Source of the DNA: Hymenobacter rubidus
GTDB lineage: Bacteria > Bacteroidota > Bacteroidia > Cytophagales > Hymenobacteraceae
Direction of reading: 5' to 3'
Assembly: GCF_016734815.1 (NCBI RefSeq)
Contig: NZ_JAERQF010000005.1
Coordinates: forward strand, 144,980 to 208,979
Length of the DNA stretch: 64,000 bases
Part shown: positions 32,560-41,681 of the stretch, in pieces
Numbering within the stretch: the first letter of the stretch is position 1
Layout of the letters: the number at the start of each line of letters is the position of its first letter
Made by a program: the position numbers and the translations under genes
Notes under the pieces: generated by a model
Database searches by the model: none
Told to the model about the DNA's origin: nothing
Seen by the model: only the letters and a program-made list of their open reading frames with translations

Positions 32560-33054
32560 ATGAAAACGCTTTATCTTCTTCGCCACGCCAAATCCAGCTG
32601 GAGCTTCGACGAGCTCAGCGACCAGGAACGCCCGCTCAACGACCGGGGCCGCGACGACGCCCCCATGATGGGCAAGGCCCTGGCCAAGCGCCGCATCTGC
32701 CCCGATGTCATCGTGAGTTCGCCCGCCGTGCGCGCCATGAGCACCGCCGTGCTGGTGGCCCGCGAAATGCAGTACCCGCACGATAAAATCGTGGTGGAGT
32801 CCGGCATCTACGGGGCCGATGTGGACGGCCTGCTTGGCATCATCAAGGCCTTGCCCGACACGGCCAACTCGGCCCTGCTGGTGGGCCACAACCCCACCAT
32901 CACCGACACGGCCAACGAGCTGTCGCCCTCCAGCCTCAACGAGATGCCCACCGCTGCCGTGGTCTGCCTGCGCTTCGAGTGCGACCATTGGAGCGAAGTG
33001 AGCAAGGTGAACGCCGAGTTTTATTTCTACGACTACCCGCGCAATGTGAGCTGA
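32560..33054 (+). CDS. SixA-like histidine phosphatase
   Basis: 164 residues, the usual SixA size. Histidine phosphatase (phosphoglycerate mutase-like) fold. RHG motif LLRHAKSSW with catalytic His9, LNDRGRDDAPMMGKAL, SSPAVRAMSTAV, and the second histidine in LLVGHNPTITDTANEL. SixA dephosphorylates phosphohistidine in phosphorelay or PTS proteins; the substrate here is not known. Polyphosphate kinase lies 180 bp downstream on the same strand with a palindrome in between. A link to the nearby phosphohistidine chemistry of PPK is possible but unproven. Confidence 0.88.
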   Translation: MKTLYLLRHAKSSWSFDELSDQERPLNDRGRDDAPMMGKALAKRRICPDVIVSSPAVRAMSTAVLVAREMQYPHDKIVVESGIYGADVDGLLGIIKALPDTANSALLVGHNPTITDTANELSPSSLNEMPTAAVVCLRFECDHWSEVSKVNAEFYFYDYPRNVS

Positions 33055-33080
33055 GGGCATTTCAAATTTAGATTTAACAC

Positions 33081-33186
33081 AACGGTCATGCCGAGCGCAG
33101 CCGAGGCATCTCGCTTGTGGTAGTAATTCAATCAAAGAGATTACTGCTGCACGCGAGATGCCTCGGCTGCGCTCGGCATGACCGTT
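33081..33186. repeat. Dispersed palindromic repeat, family R1
   Basis: AACGGTCATGCCGAGCGCAG and its mirror CTGCGCTCGGCATGACCGTT at the ends, with TCTCG/CGAGA next and a 30-nt centre. Long hairpin between the SixA-like gene and ppk1. Confidence 0.88.
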
Positions 33187-33235
33187 GTGCTTTCTTTTCC
33201 GTTAAACGCTCACTTCACCAACTTGCCTCACTAAT

Positions 33236-35320
33236 TTGAAAACCCTTTCCCGCGACCTGAGCTGGCTGCGTTTCAACGCCCGCGTGCTGCAAGAAGCCCA
33301 GAGCGACAGCGTGCCGCTGCTGGAGCGCCTCAAGTTCCTGGCCATTTTCAGCAGCAACCTCGACGAGTTTTTCAAGGTGCGGGTGGCCACGCTGCGGCGG
33401 CTCACGAAGCTGAAAAAGAAAACCCGCGCCAAGCTCGGCGAAAGCCCCAAGCGGCTGCTGAAGGAGGTACTGGCCGAGGTGTTCCGGCAGCAGCAGGAGT
33501 TCGGGGCCACGTTTCGGGAGCAGCTCCTGCCCGAGCTCAACCGCCACCACATTCACCTGCTGAGCGAGGCCGAGCTGACCGACGAGCAGCGCCAGTGGAC
33601 GGCCCGCTACTTCGAGAAAAACGTGCGCGACCTGCTCTCGCCCGTGGTGCTGGACGACACGTTGCACCACCTCTTTCTGAAGGACCAGGCCGTGTACCTC
33701 ACCTTCTTTCTGCACCAGCCGGTGGCGGCCAAAAGCAAGAAAGCCGAGGCCGAGCGGGTGCTGATAATGGAACTGCCCACCAAGCGCCACGGCGGCCGTT
33801 TCGTGCGCCTGCCCGACGTGGGCTCAGAACGGTACGTGCTGTTTCTGGACGACGTTGTGCGGGTGGGCGCGCCGGCCATGTTCCCCGATTACCGGCAGGT
33901 GGACGTGAATGCCATCAAGCTCTCGCGCGATGCCGAACTGGACATCGAGGAAGAAGTGTCGGGCGATTTGATGGAGAAAATCCGCAGCAGCCTGGCCAAG
34001 CGGGCCACCGGCTTTCCCGCCCGCCTGCTCTTCGACCCCGAAATGCCGGCAGAGGCCCTGCGCGCCGTTAAGCAGAAAACCGGCATCACCGACGAGGAGC
34101 TGGTGGAGGGCAGCCGCTACCACAATTTCCGCGACTTCTTTGGTTTCCCCGATTTTGGCGAGGCCGATTTTCAGTATCCGCCGCGCCCGGCCCTGCCGCA
34201 CCCGTCGCTGCCGCGCACCGGTAGCCTGCTGGCCGCCATTGGCCAGCGCGACCACTTGCTGCACCCGCCCTACCAGTCGTTCGACTACGTGACGCGCCTG
34301 CTGCGCGAGGCCGCCGCCGACTCGCGCGTGTCCGGCATCAGCATCACGCTCTACCGCGTGGCCAGCAAAAGCGAGGTGGTGAAGGCCCTGCTCAAAGCCG
34401 CCAAGCACGGCAAGCAGGTCACGGTGGTGGTGGAGCTGAAGGCCCGGTTCGATGAGGAGTCCAACCTCTTCTGGGCCGATAAGCTGAAGCGGGCTGGCGC
34501 CCACGTAGTCTTCACCCCGCCCGAGCTGAAGGTGCACAGCAAACTGCTCCTCATCGCGCGCCGCGAAGACGACGAAACCACCCGCCGCTACGCCTATTTC
34601 AGCACCGGCAACTTCAACGAAAGCACTGCCACGCTCTACACCGACCACGGCCTGTTCACGGCCGATGAGCACCTGACCCGTGAGGCTGCCGCTGTGTTTG
34701 GCTATCTGCTCGACCAGTCGAAAGTACCGGAACTGGAGCTGCTATTGGTTGCGCCCTTCGGCCTGCGCGCCGGCCTTAACGCGCTGATTGACTACGAAAT
34801 CAAGCAAGCCAAAAAGGGCCACGAGGCCTACATCCTTCTCAAGGTAAACGCTCTGGAGGACGAGGGCATGATTGCCAAGCTCTACGAAGCCAGCCAGGCC
34901 GGCGTGCGCGTCGAGCTGGTGGTGCGGGGCATTGGCCGCCTGGTGCCGGGCCAGCCGGGCCAGAGCGAAAACATCAGCCAGCGCGGCCTCGTGGACCGCT
35001 TTCTGGAGCACAGCCGCGTGTACGTTTTCGCCCACGGCGGCGAGGAAAAAGTCTATGTCTCCTCCGCCGACTGGATGACCCGCAACCTCGACCGACGCGT
35101 GGAAGTAGCCTTCCCCATTTTGGACGAAAGCCTGCGCGCCGAGGTACGTCACCTGCTCGACCTGCAGCGGCAGGACAACGTGAAAGCCCGTGATTTCGAG
35201 AATGGATTTGTGCTCCCGGCCGCAGGGGAAAAGCCCATGCGGGCGCAGGAGGCCACGTATGCCTGGCTAAAGGGCCTAAAACGGCGCCAGCAGGTGCAGG
35301 CGAAGAGTAAAGCAAAATAG
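33236..35320 (+). CDS. ppk1: Polyphosphate kinase 1
   Basis: 694 residues. Reversibly polymerises the ATP gamma-phosphate into polyphosphate. Order: N-terminal SRDLSWLRFNARVLQEA and SSNLDEFFKVRVA, head domain, then two phospholipase-D-like catalytic lobes. His434 in LKVHSKLLLI is the expected phosphohistidine (E. coli His435), and His471 lies in YTDHGLF; FSTGNFNESTA and ISQRGLVDRFLEHSRVYVF are intact. The start is TTG at 33236, since no ATG lies between it and the conserved SRDLSW; a rare start may lower expression. Basic C-terminus (KSKAK). R1 hairpins bracket the gene at both ends. Confidence 0.95.
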   Translation: MKTLSRDLSWLRFNARVLQEAQSDSVPLLERLKFLAIFSSNLDEFFKVRVATLRRLTKLKKKTRAKLGESPKRLLKEVLAEVFRQQQEFGATFREQLLPELNRHHIHLLSEAELTDEQRQWTARYFEKNVRDLLSPVVLDDTLHHLFLKDQAVYLTFFLHQPVAAKSKKAEAERVLIMELPTKRHGGRFVRLPDVGSERYVLFLDDVVRVGAPAMFPDYRQVDVNAIKLSRDAELDIEEEVSGDLMEKIRSSLAKRATGFPARLLFDPEMPAEALRAVKQKTGITDEELVEGSRYHNFRDFFGFPDFGEADFQYPPRPALPHPSLPRTGSLLAAIGQRDHLLHPPYQSFDYVTRLLREAAADSRVSGISITLYRVASKSEVVKALLKAAKHGKQVTVVVELKARFDEESNLFWADKLKRAGAHVVFTPPELKVHSKLLLIARREDDETTRRYAYFSTGNFNESTATLYTDHGLFTADEHLTREAAAVFGYLLDQSKVPELELLLVAPFGLRAGLNALIDYEIKQAKKGHEAYILLKVNALEDEGMIAKLYEASQAGVRVELVVRGIGRLVPGQPGQSENISQRGLVDRFLEHSRVYVFAHGGEEKVYVSSADWMTRNLDRRVEVAFPILDESLRAEVRHLLDLQRQDNVKARDFENGFVLPAAGEKPMRAQEATYAWLKGLKRRQQVQAKSKAK

Positions 35321-35417
35321 AACGTCATGCTGAGCGCAGCCGAAGCATCTCTACCGCAATAGTAAATGAATTACTTGCGCGGTAGAGATGCTTCGGCTGC
35401 GCTCAGCATGACGTTCT
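35320..35417. repeat. Dispersed palindromic repeat, family R1
   Basis: GAACGTCATGCTGAGCGCAG at the left and its complement CTGCGCTCAGCATGACGTTC at the right, with GCATCTCTACCGC/GCGGTAGAGATGC inside. The left end touches the last base of the ppk1 stop codon, so it probably serves as the terminator for ppk1 and the converging gene. Confidence 0.9.
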
Positions 35418-35438
35418 ATTTTTAACCAACGGTCAGCG

Positions 35439-36542
35439 CTACTTCCGGCTGCGCTCGGCTTTTTGCAGCATTTTTTTGGGCGGCACGATAAACAAATCGA
35501 GGCTGGCGTAGGGCGTGCTGCCGAACTGGCTGTCGATGATGCGGTCGCGGGTGCTGTTGGTGCGGTCGAAGGCGTTGAACTGGTAGTTGTAGCGGTAGCC
35601 GGCTTCAATGCCAGTCCATAGGAAGGACAGCAGCTCGTGCTCGTAGCGCAGACGGAATTTCAAGTCAATCTGGCGCAGCTCCAGTGACGTGACTTTGGGG
35701 TTGTTGGGTGTGCCGAAGGGGTTGCGTAGCTTGATGTTGTAGTTGTTGCTGGCCACCTCGTAGCCGGCAAACAGCAGCGAGGTGGGCGAGAGGTTGCGCC
35801 GCACCAGCACCCGGGCCGGAAACAGCGCCTCCACGCCCCAGCGCGGGTTGAAGGTGCGGTTGTACACAATGACGGGGTAGATGCTTTGCCGGCCCAGGTT
35901 GTAGCCCAGCTGCACGCCCAGGCCCCAGGCAAACGTGGGGCTGCGCTTCCAGCCGTAAATAAGCTCGGACGTGACTTTCAGGTAATCCGTCACGCTCAGC
36001 TCGTCGGAATTGTAGTCGCCATTCAGCTCGGTTTTGGTGCGAAAGATGTACCAATGCGCGGCATCGACGGGCCGAATCACGGCCAGCTGCGCACCGATAA
36101 TGCTCAGCCCTTTGTTCTCGATGTTATTGTAGAGACTGTACTGGTCGGTGGTGGAGGGCTGACTGAATTGGTATTCCTGCCGGTCGTAGTTCAGGCCCAG
36201 AATGAGCTTGAGGTGGGGGTGGTTGAGCAGCGGCGCGTACGCTTTCACCACCATGTTGGCGTTTTTGGTTACGTCGGTGCGGTAGTCGGGCACGCCGCCC
36301 ACGCCGGAGCTACGCACGCTGAAGTTGCCCGGAATCCGCTCGTATTTCACGATGAGGCCTTTGCTGGGGCCCATGCCTACCACCTGCGAGTTAGCAAAAG
36401 TCTTGGAATCGGAGCGACCCATGCCGGCGGTATCGAGGGGGGCCGGGGGCGGATACACGGGAATGTCCTGTGCGGCGGCCACCTGGGCCAGGCCCAGTAG
36501 CAAGGCCGGCAAGCCCCAGTGCAATAAGTAGGTTCGACGCAT
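35439..36542 (-). CDS. DUF6268 outer-membrane beta-barrel protein
   Basis: 367 residues from ATG 36542. Signal peptide 1-24 (LLHWGLPALLLGLAQVAAAQ). The rest is a series of amphipathic strands with alternating aromatic residues (LGLNYDRQEYQF, TELIYGWKRSPTFAWGLGV, EAGYRYNYQFNAF), typical of DUF6268 barrels in Bacteroidota. Function unknown; likely an outer-membrane pore or scaffold. The last strand LDLFIV is followed by a basic tail. The start codon falls within the T run of the terminator of the upstream hflX gene, so either its message is leaderless or that hairpin also controls it. Confidence 0.85.
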   Translation of the reverse strand: MRRTYLLHWGLPALLLGLAQVAAAQDIPVYPPPAPLDTAGMGRSDSKTFANSQVVGMGPSKGLIVKYERIPGNFSVRSSGVGGVPDYRTDVTKNANMVVKAYAPLLNHPHLKLILGLNYDRQEYQFSQPSTTDQYSLYNNIENKGLSIIGAQLAVIRPVDAAHWYIFRTKTELNGDYNSDELSVTDYLKVTSELIYGWKRSPTFAWGLGVQLGYNLGRQSIYPVIVYNRTFNPRWGVEALFPARVLVRRNLSPTSLLFAGYEVASNNYNIKLRNPFGTPNNPKVTSLELRQIDLKFRLRYEHELLSFLWTGIEAGYRYNYQFNAFDRTNSTRDRIIDSQFGSTPYASLDLFIVPPKKMLQKAERSRK

Positions 36543-36546
36543 AAAC

Positions 36547-36577
36547 AAAAGGCCGTGCCTGAATCAGCACGGCCTTC
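36547..36577 (-). terminator. Terminator of hflX, touching the next start codon
   Basis: Read on the minus strand: AAGGCCGTGC, 8-nt loop, GCACGGCC, then TTTTGTTT. The T run leads directly into the ATG at 36542 of the DUF6268 gene. Confidence 0.8.
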
Positions 36578-36665
36578 GCCCTTACGGAATTCTTCATTCA
36601 ACGTTCACAGCTCGGCGGCGTTCATAATTATTTGGTAACACGGTCGCGGCCAAACGGCGGCGTTT

Positions 36666-38000
36666 TTATTCGCCGGCCCACTCGTTGGCTGCCTGGTACG
36701 GGAAGCGCTGCTGGTGCAGGGCTGCCACCCGTTTGCCCAGCAGCTCGCGCAGCTCGTCCAGGTTGGTGCGCTCCTGGGCCGAGATGAACACCACCGGGTC
36801 ATGCAGCTTGGCCATGTAGGTGGCCTGCAACTGCGCCAGCGGCGGGCGGGGCGCGGTGCCGTCATCCTCTGCCTCCAGCACTTCGCCAAACGGGTCTTTC
36901 TCCGAGTCGTCCTGCTTGTACTGGTCTATTTTGTTGAACACCAGCAGCACCGGCTTGTCGGCCGCGCCAATGTCGGCCAGCGTATCGTTCACCACCTGAA
37001 TCTGCTCCTCGAAGCCGGGATGCGAAATATCCACGACGTGCAGCAGCAAGTCAGCCTCCCGAATTTCGTCGAGTGTACTCTTAAAGCTCTCAATCAGCTT
37101 GGTCGGCAGCTTGCGGATAAATCCAACCGTGTCCGATAGCAGAAACGGCGTGTTGTCGAGCACCACTTTGCGGGTAGTGGCGTCCACGGTGGCAAAGAGC
37201 TTGTTCTCGGCGAAGACATCGGCCTTGCCCAGCACGTTCATCAGGGTGCTTTTGCCCACGTTGGTGTAGCCCACCAGCGCCACCCGAATGCTGCCGCCAC
37301 GGGCCTTGCGCTGGGTGTGGCTCTGCTTATCCAGGTCTTCCAGTTTCTCTTTGAGAAAGGCAATCCGGTCGCGCACAATGCGGCGGTCGGTTTCAATTTC
37401 GGTTTCACCAGGACCTTTCATGCCCACGCCGCCGCGCTGCTTGTCTAGGTGAGTCCAGAGGCCGGTGAGGCGGGGCAGCAGGTACTGGTACTGGGCCAGC
37501 TCCACCTGCGTGCGCGAGGTGGCCGACTTGGCCCGCAGCGCAAAAATGTCGAGAATGAGCAGCGAGCGGTCCACAATTTTCACCAATAGCTCGGCCTCCA
37601 GGTTGCGCAGCTGGGAAGGGGAGAGGTCGTCGTCGAACACCACCATGCTGGTGCCCTCGTGCTGCACGTAGGCCTTTATCTCGGCCAGCTTGCCCTCGCC
37701 CACGTAGGTCCGGATGTCGGGCTTTTCGAGGCGTTGCACGAAGCGTTTGGTGGCCGTAGCGCCGGCGGTTTCAATCAGAAACGCCAGCTCGTCAAGGTAT
37801 TCGGTGGTTTGGGCTTCGGACTGCCGACGCGGCGGCACCGACACCAGCACGGCCGTTTCTTGCTCTTTGGCGGTTTCGTAGGTGCCGTCTTTGCCGGCTT
37901 TGAGCAGGATGCGGCCCGCGCGGCCCTTCACGCCGTCGACGGCGCCGGGGTGGCGGGTGCTGTTGCCGGGCTTGCGGCCGCCGGATTGAGTTGTTGCCAT
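36666..38000 (-). CDS. hflX: Ribosome-associated GTPase HflX
   Basis: 444 residues. HflX splits stalled ribosomes after stress. N-terminal domain with YVGEGKLAEIKAYVQ and VVFDDDLSPSQLRNLE; then LDIFALRAKSATSRTQVELAQ; GGVGMKGPGETEIETDRR; G1 GYTNVGKSTLMN, G3 DTVGFIRKLPT, and G4 FNKIDQ. Residues 1-45 are a basic, Gly-rich extension (GGRKPGNSTRHPG) seen in many Bacteroidota. The C-terminal extension is short. A consensus -7 box lies 30 nt before the start, and a hairpin follows. Confidence 0.95.
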   Translation of the reverse strand: MATTQSGGRKPGNSTRHPGAVDGVKGRAGRILLKAGKDGTYETAKEQETAVLVSVPPRRQSEAQTTEYLDELAFLIETAGATATKRFVQRLEKPDIRTYVGEGKLAEIKAYVQHEGTSMVVFDDDLSPSQLRNLEAELLVKIVDRSLLILDIFALRAKSATSRTQVELAQYQYLLPRLTGLWTHLDKQRGGVGMKGPGETEIETDRRIVRDRIAFLKEKLEDLDKQSHTQRKARGGSIRVALVGYTNVGKSTLMNVLGKADVFAENKLFATVDATTRKVVLDNTPFLLSDTVGFIRKLPTKLIESFKSTLDEIREADLLLHVVDISHPGFEEQIQVVNDTLADIGAADKPVLLVFNKIDQYKQDDSEKDPFGEVLEAEDDGTAPRPPLAQLQATYMAKLHDPVVFISAQERTNLDELRELLGKRVAALHQQRFPYQAANEWAGE

Positions 38001-38029
38001 GGCTTGGTAGCGTAATTCAGTAATAGGGG

Positions 38030-38037
38030 CAAAGGTA
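38030..38037 (-). promoter_or_regulatory. hflX promoter -7 box
   Basis: On the minus strand TACCTTTG (TAnnTTTG). A TTG-type -33 candidate lies at about 38062-38064. About 30 nt before the hflX ATG. Confidence 0.55.
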
Positions 38038-38111
38038 CTGGCTGCGTAAACGGAACTCCGGCAAAAAGGGACGAGGGAAAGCGGGGGATAAAAGACAATA
38101 GGACGGGGCCA

Positions 38112-38237
38112 GGAACCAGAAGAACGTCATGCTGAGCGGAGTCGAAGCATCTCTACCGCGAGAGTAATCCAATCGATAGGATTTACTGCTGCGGTAGAGA
38201 TGCTTCGACAAGCTCAGCATGACGTTCTTCTGGTTCC
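38112..38237. repeat. Dispersed palindromic repeat R1, extended arms
   Basis: 126 nt. The usual R1 arms are lengthened by GGAACCAGAAGAACGTCATG on the left and its exact mirror on the right. It lies between the M16 protease (ends 38260) and the hflX promoter. Confidence 0.9.
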
Positions 38238-38259
38238 GAAAAGCGCCGAGCAAATAGCT

Positions 38260-41037
38260 CTACTTCACCTGTTGCGCTGCGGCAGCCTTCGCAAAATCCC
38301 CGGCTTTCACAATGGTGAGCTGGTTGTAGTCGAGGTATTTTTTGGCGGCGGCGCTCACCTGCTCGGGCGTGAGGGTCGCAATGCGCTGCTCCAGCTCGGC
38401 ATCGTAGCTGAAGCTGCGGCCGTCGGCCTTGGTGAGGTATCTTGCCCACTTGCGGGCCAGCTGGTCGTCCTGGCTGCGGTCTACCTGGAAGCTTTGCAAG
38501 GCCGCCGATTTGGCGGCTTTCAGTTCGTCGGCAGTCACGCCCTCCTTGCTCAGGCGCTCCAGTTCCTCGCGATAGGCCGTTTCCAGGCGCGCCGAATTCA
38601 CGGGGTTGTAGATGGCGTAGGAGCCGAACGTGCCAATGGCGTCGTTATCGTCGGCGTACATAAAGGAGCCCACGCCGTAGCTCACGCCTTCCTTCTGGCG
38701 GATGCGGGTGGCCAGGCGCGAGTTCAGAAAGCCGTCGCCCAGAATGTAGTTGGCCATGTACAGGGCGGGGTAGTCGGGCGAGTCGTCGCGCAGCGGATAC
38801 TTCAGAAAGGTCACAAACATGGCGTTGGCCTTGTCGTCGGTCTGAATGGCCTGGGCCTTGCCCGTAGCAGTATTCTCGAACATGCGCAGCGGAATGCGGG
38901 TGTAGGCCTGCGGGGCCTTCCAGCCGCCGAGCTGGCTCTTCACCGTTTTGCGCAGGCTGGGCTCGTCGAAGGCGCCCACCACGGCCAGCGTAGCGGCCTG
39001 GGCCCCGTAAAAGTTCTTGTAGAAGGCCCGCACGTCTTCCACCTTCAGCGCCTTGATGGCCTTGATTTCGTCGTCATACGTCAGCGTTTCGAAGGGGTGG
39101 CCTTTGGCATACGGCTCGCTCAGGCGGGTGGCTAGGTTGAAGGCCAGGGCCTGCGGGTCCTGCTTCTGCGATTCCAAGCCGGCCAGGCGCTCCTGCTTCA
39201 GCTTCTCAAACTCGGCGGCCGGGAAGGTGGGGTTGCGCAGGCAGTCCATCACCACGGCCAGCACGGTGGGCAGGTTGGCTTTGGCGGTTTGCACGCTCAC
39301 GTTGGCCGTTTGCCCGTCGCCGTAGATGCGGACCTGCGCCTTGGCTTTGTCAAACGCGTCGCGGATTTGGGCGTAGGTGCGGGTTTTGGTGCCGCGCTCC
39401 AGCATGGCGGCCGTGAGGCTGGCCAGGGCGGGCTTGTTGCTCAGGCTGGCTTCATCGCCCAGGCGCAGGCGCAGGCTCAGGTTCACCGCGTTGCCCCGGG
39501 TTTGCTTGGCCAGCAGGGCGTATTTCAGGCCGCCTTCCTGGCCGCGCTTGGTGCGGGCGTCGATGTTGGCGGGCGTGGCCGCGAAGGCTTCGCCAACGGC
39601 CACGGCGGCCTCGCCCTTGTAGTTGCGCACCAAATCGGCCACATCGGGCGCAGCAGGGATGGTGGCGCGGTCGGGCTTGGCTTCCGGAATAAACAGGCCA
39701 ATGGTGCGGTTGCTGGGCTTGAGGTAGGTGGCGGCCACGCGCTGCACGTCGGCCGGGGTCACGCCGCGCAGCCGGTCGCGGTAGAGGTACACCAGGCGCC
39801 AGTCGCCGGTGGCAATGTACTCGCTCAGGGCCAGCCCCACCTGGTCCGACTGCTGAAACATCAGGTCAATGTCCTTGAGGCGCGAGGTTTTGGCGCGCTC
39901 CACTTCCTCGGCCGTGGGGGCCTGCTTGGCCACGTTGTCGAAGGTGGTCAGCATCACCGCCCGCGCCGAATCGAGGGAGCGGCCCTGCCGCACCTCCGCA
40001 AAGAAAAACGCGAAGCCGGGGTCGTGCAGCGTGGGCGTGAAGCCCCACTGGTTGGCGGCGCGCTTGCTTTCCACCAAGGCTTTGTACATGCGGCCCGAGG
40101 GCTCGTTGGTGAGCACGTCCACCAGCACGTCCACGGCCGCGTAGTCGGGGTGCGAGCCGGCGGGCACGTGGTAGGCGGCGGCCAGGCCCTGGGTGTCGCC
40201 GGTGCGGCGCAGCGTTACTTCGCGCTCGCCGTCCTGGGCGGGCTCGGTGGTGTAGGTGGGCGCCAGCACGCGGCCGGGGCGCGCAATGGGCCCAAAGTAT
40301 TGGCTAATCAGGCCCAGGGTTTTGGCTTCGTCTATTTTGCCGGCCACCAGCAGCACGGCGTTGTCGGGCTGGTAGTATTTCTGGTAAAAGGCCTTGAGGT
40401 TGTCAATGGGCACGCGTTCAATATCCTCCTTCGAGCCAATGGTGGACTTGCCGTAGTTGTGCCAGAGGTAGGCGGTGCTCAGCACGCGGTCCATGAGCAC
40501 GCCGGTGGGCCGGTTTTCGCCGCTCTCGAATTCGTTGCGCACCACGCTGAACTCGGAGTCCAGGTCTTTTTTGGCAATGAAAGAGTTCACCATGCGGTCG
40601 GATTCCAAATCCAAGGCCCATTTCAGGTTCTCCTCCGTGGCCGAGAAGGTTTCGAAGTAGTTGGTGCGGTCGTACCAGGTGGTGCCGTTGGGTGAGGCGC
40701 CGTGCTCGGTCAGCTCCTGCGGCACGTTGGGGTGCTTGGTCGAGCCCTTAAACACCATGTGCTCCAGCAGGTGGGCCATGCCCGACTCGCCGTAGCCTTC
40801 GTGCCGCGAGCCCACCAGGTAGGTGATGTTGACGGTAGCCGTGGGCTTCGACTGGTCCGGAAACAGCAGCACCCGCAGCCCGTTCTTGAGCTGGTATTCG
40901 GTGATGCCCTCCACCGACGCAACCCGCGTGACGCCGGCCGGCAGCGCGGGCGTGGTTTGGGCCAGCACCGGCCCTGCGCCGAGCCCCAATAGGGCCGCAG
41001 CGACTAGGTGTGTTCGAAAAAAGGAAAGTCTTTGCAT
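38260..41037 (-). CDS. M16 family zinc peptidase, exported
   Basis: 925 residues; signal peptide 1-27 (ending GPVLAQ). Inverted zinc motif HLLEH at 89-93 with the downstream glutamate in RNEFESGENRP (about 165). Two M16 halves: active half 45-430 and a second half 490-910 (LSLRLRLGDEASL, ATRLSEPYAKGHPFETLTYDDE, SYGVGSFMYADDNDAIGTF). The R/Y pair for substrate binding lies in the inactive half, as in single-chain pitrilysins. Cleaves peptides in the periplasm. A short spacer before the start contains AAAAGGTA, one base from a -7 box. Confidence 0.94.
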   Translation of the reverse strand: MQRLSFFRTHLVAAALLGLGAGPVLAQTTPALPAGVTRVASVEGITEYQLKNGLRVLLFPDQSKPTATVNITYLVGSRHEGYGESGMAHLLEHMVFKGSTKHPNVPQELTEHGASPNGTTWYDRTNYFETFSATEENLKWALDLESDRMVNSFIAKKDLDSEFSVVRNEFESGENRPTGVLMDRVLSTAYLWHNYGKSTIGSKEDIERVPIDNLKAFYQKYYQPDNAVLLVAGKIDEAKTLGLISQYFGPIARPGRVLAPTYTTEPAQDGEREVTLRRTGDTQGLAAAYHVPAGSHPDYAAVDVLVDVLTNEPSGRMYKALVESKRAANQWGFTPTLHDPGFAFFFAEVRQGRSLDSARAVMLTTFDNVAKQAPTAEEVERAKTSRLKDIDLMFQQSDQVGLALSEYIATGDWRLVYLYRDRLRGVTPADVQRVAATYLKPSNRTIGLFIPEAKPDRATIPAAPDVADLVRNYKGEAAVAVGEAFAATPANIDARTKRGQEGGLKYALLAKQTRGNAVNLSLRLRLGDEASLSNKPALASLTAAMLERGTKTRTYAQIRDAFDKAKAQVRIYGDGQTANVSVQTAKANLPTVLAVVMDCLRNPTFPAAEFEKLKQERLAGLESQKQDPQALAFNLATRLSEPYAKGHPFETLTYDDEIKAIKALKVEDVRAFYKNFYGAQAATLAVVGAFDEPSLRKTVKSQLGGWKAPQAYTRIPLRMFENTATGKAQAIQTDDKANAMFVTFLKYPLRDDSPDYPALYMANYILGDGFLNSRLATRIRQKEGVSYGVGSFMYADDNDAIGTFGSYAIYNPVNSARLETAYREELERLSKEGVTADELKAAKSAALQSFQVDRSQDDQLARKWARYLTKADGRSFSYDAELEQRIATLTPEQVSAAAKKYLDYNQLTIVKAGDFAKAAAAQQVK

Positions 41038-41160
41038 GATAAAAAAAGGTAGGTGAATGAAAAGGCACTGATTGTAAGTTGCATATTAATGCTAATAAAG
41101 CAGATTAATTTGATATAACATGCAGCCAGGTGACTATAGGCTTGGGTCGCATAAAGAGCA

Positions 41161-41190
41161 AAAAAAAGCCGGCTTCTAGCAGGCCGGCTG
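41161..41190 (-). terminator. Terminator of the cytochrome c gene
   Basis: Minus strand: CAGCCGGCC, loop, AAGCCGGC, then eight T. 50 bp after the cytochrome c stop. Confidence 0.8.
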
Positions 41191-41238
41191 ATGGTCGAAA
41201 ACAAGCGGGACAGGTTATGCCACGTACAATCCAATTTC

Positions 41239-41523
41239 TCACTTCAGCGTGAGCGAGTAGGCCACCACTTGCTGCACTTCGGCCGGCGTCAGCTTTTTGC
41301 CGAAGGCGGGCATCTTGCCCATGCCGTTGGTGACGAGGTATGTACGTCCGAAAGCGTTGAGGTTGCTCTTGGTGAGGTCGTGGGCTCCGCTGGCGCCTTT
41401 GCGGCCGTCGGCGCCGTGGCAGCGCACGCAGTTCTTCTGGAAGATGGCCTGGCCTGGTAGCAGCGGCGGGTTGGCCTGAATCAGCAGCGGCAGTAGCAGC
41501 AGCGTTGGGAGCATAAGTTTCAT
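41239..41523 (-). CDS. Small c-type cytochrome
   Basis: 94 residues from ATG 41523; upstream codons are not protein-like. Signal peptide 1-18 (LPTLLLLPLLIQA). One heme site CVRCH (32-36), and Met71 in GKMPAFG as the sixth ligand, followed by LTPAEVQQVVAYSLTLK. A class I monoheme cytochrome of the periplasm, carrying electrons between unidentified partners. No oxidase or reductase gene is beside it; the divergent neighbour is a glycosyltransferase. Confidence 0.9.
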   Translation of the reverse strand: MKLMLPTLLLLPLLIQANPPLLPGQAIFQKNCVRCHGADGRKGASGAHDLTKSNLNAFGRTYLVTNGMGKMPAFGKKLTPAEVQQVVAYSLTLK

Positions 41524-41681
41524 AGGTGGGACAACACGGGTTTGGCCCACAAAGTACCGGCCTGGCCGGTGAAATGGGGAAGGACGAATTGGCGAGACGC
41601 AAAACAAACAGGTGCAGGTAAAAGCCGTAAGGCCGACCTTTGCCCCCAACTCCTCAGTTCACCACTCACCATCTCACCGTT

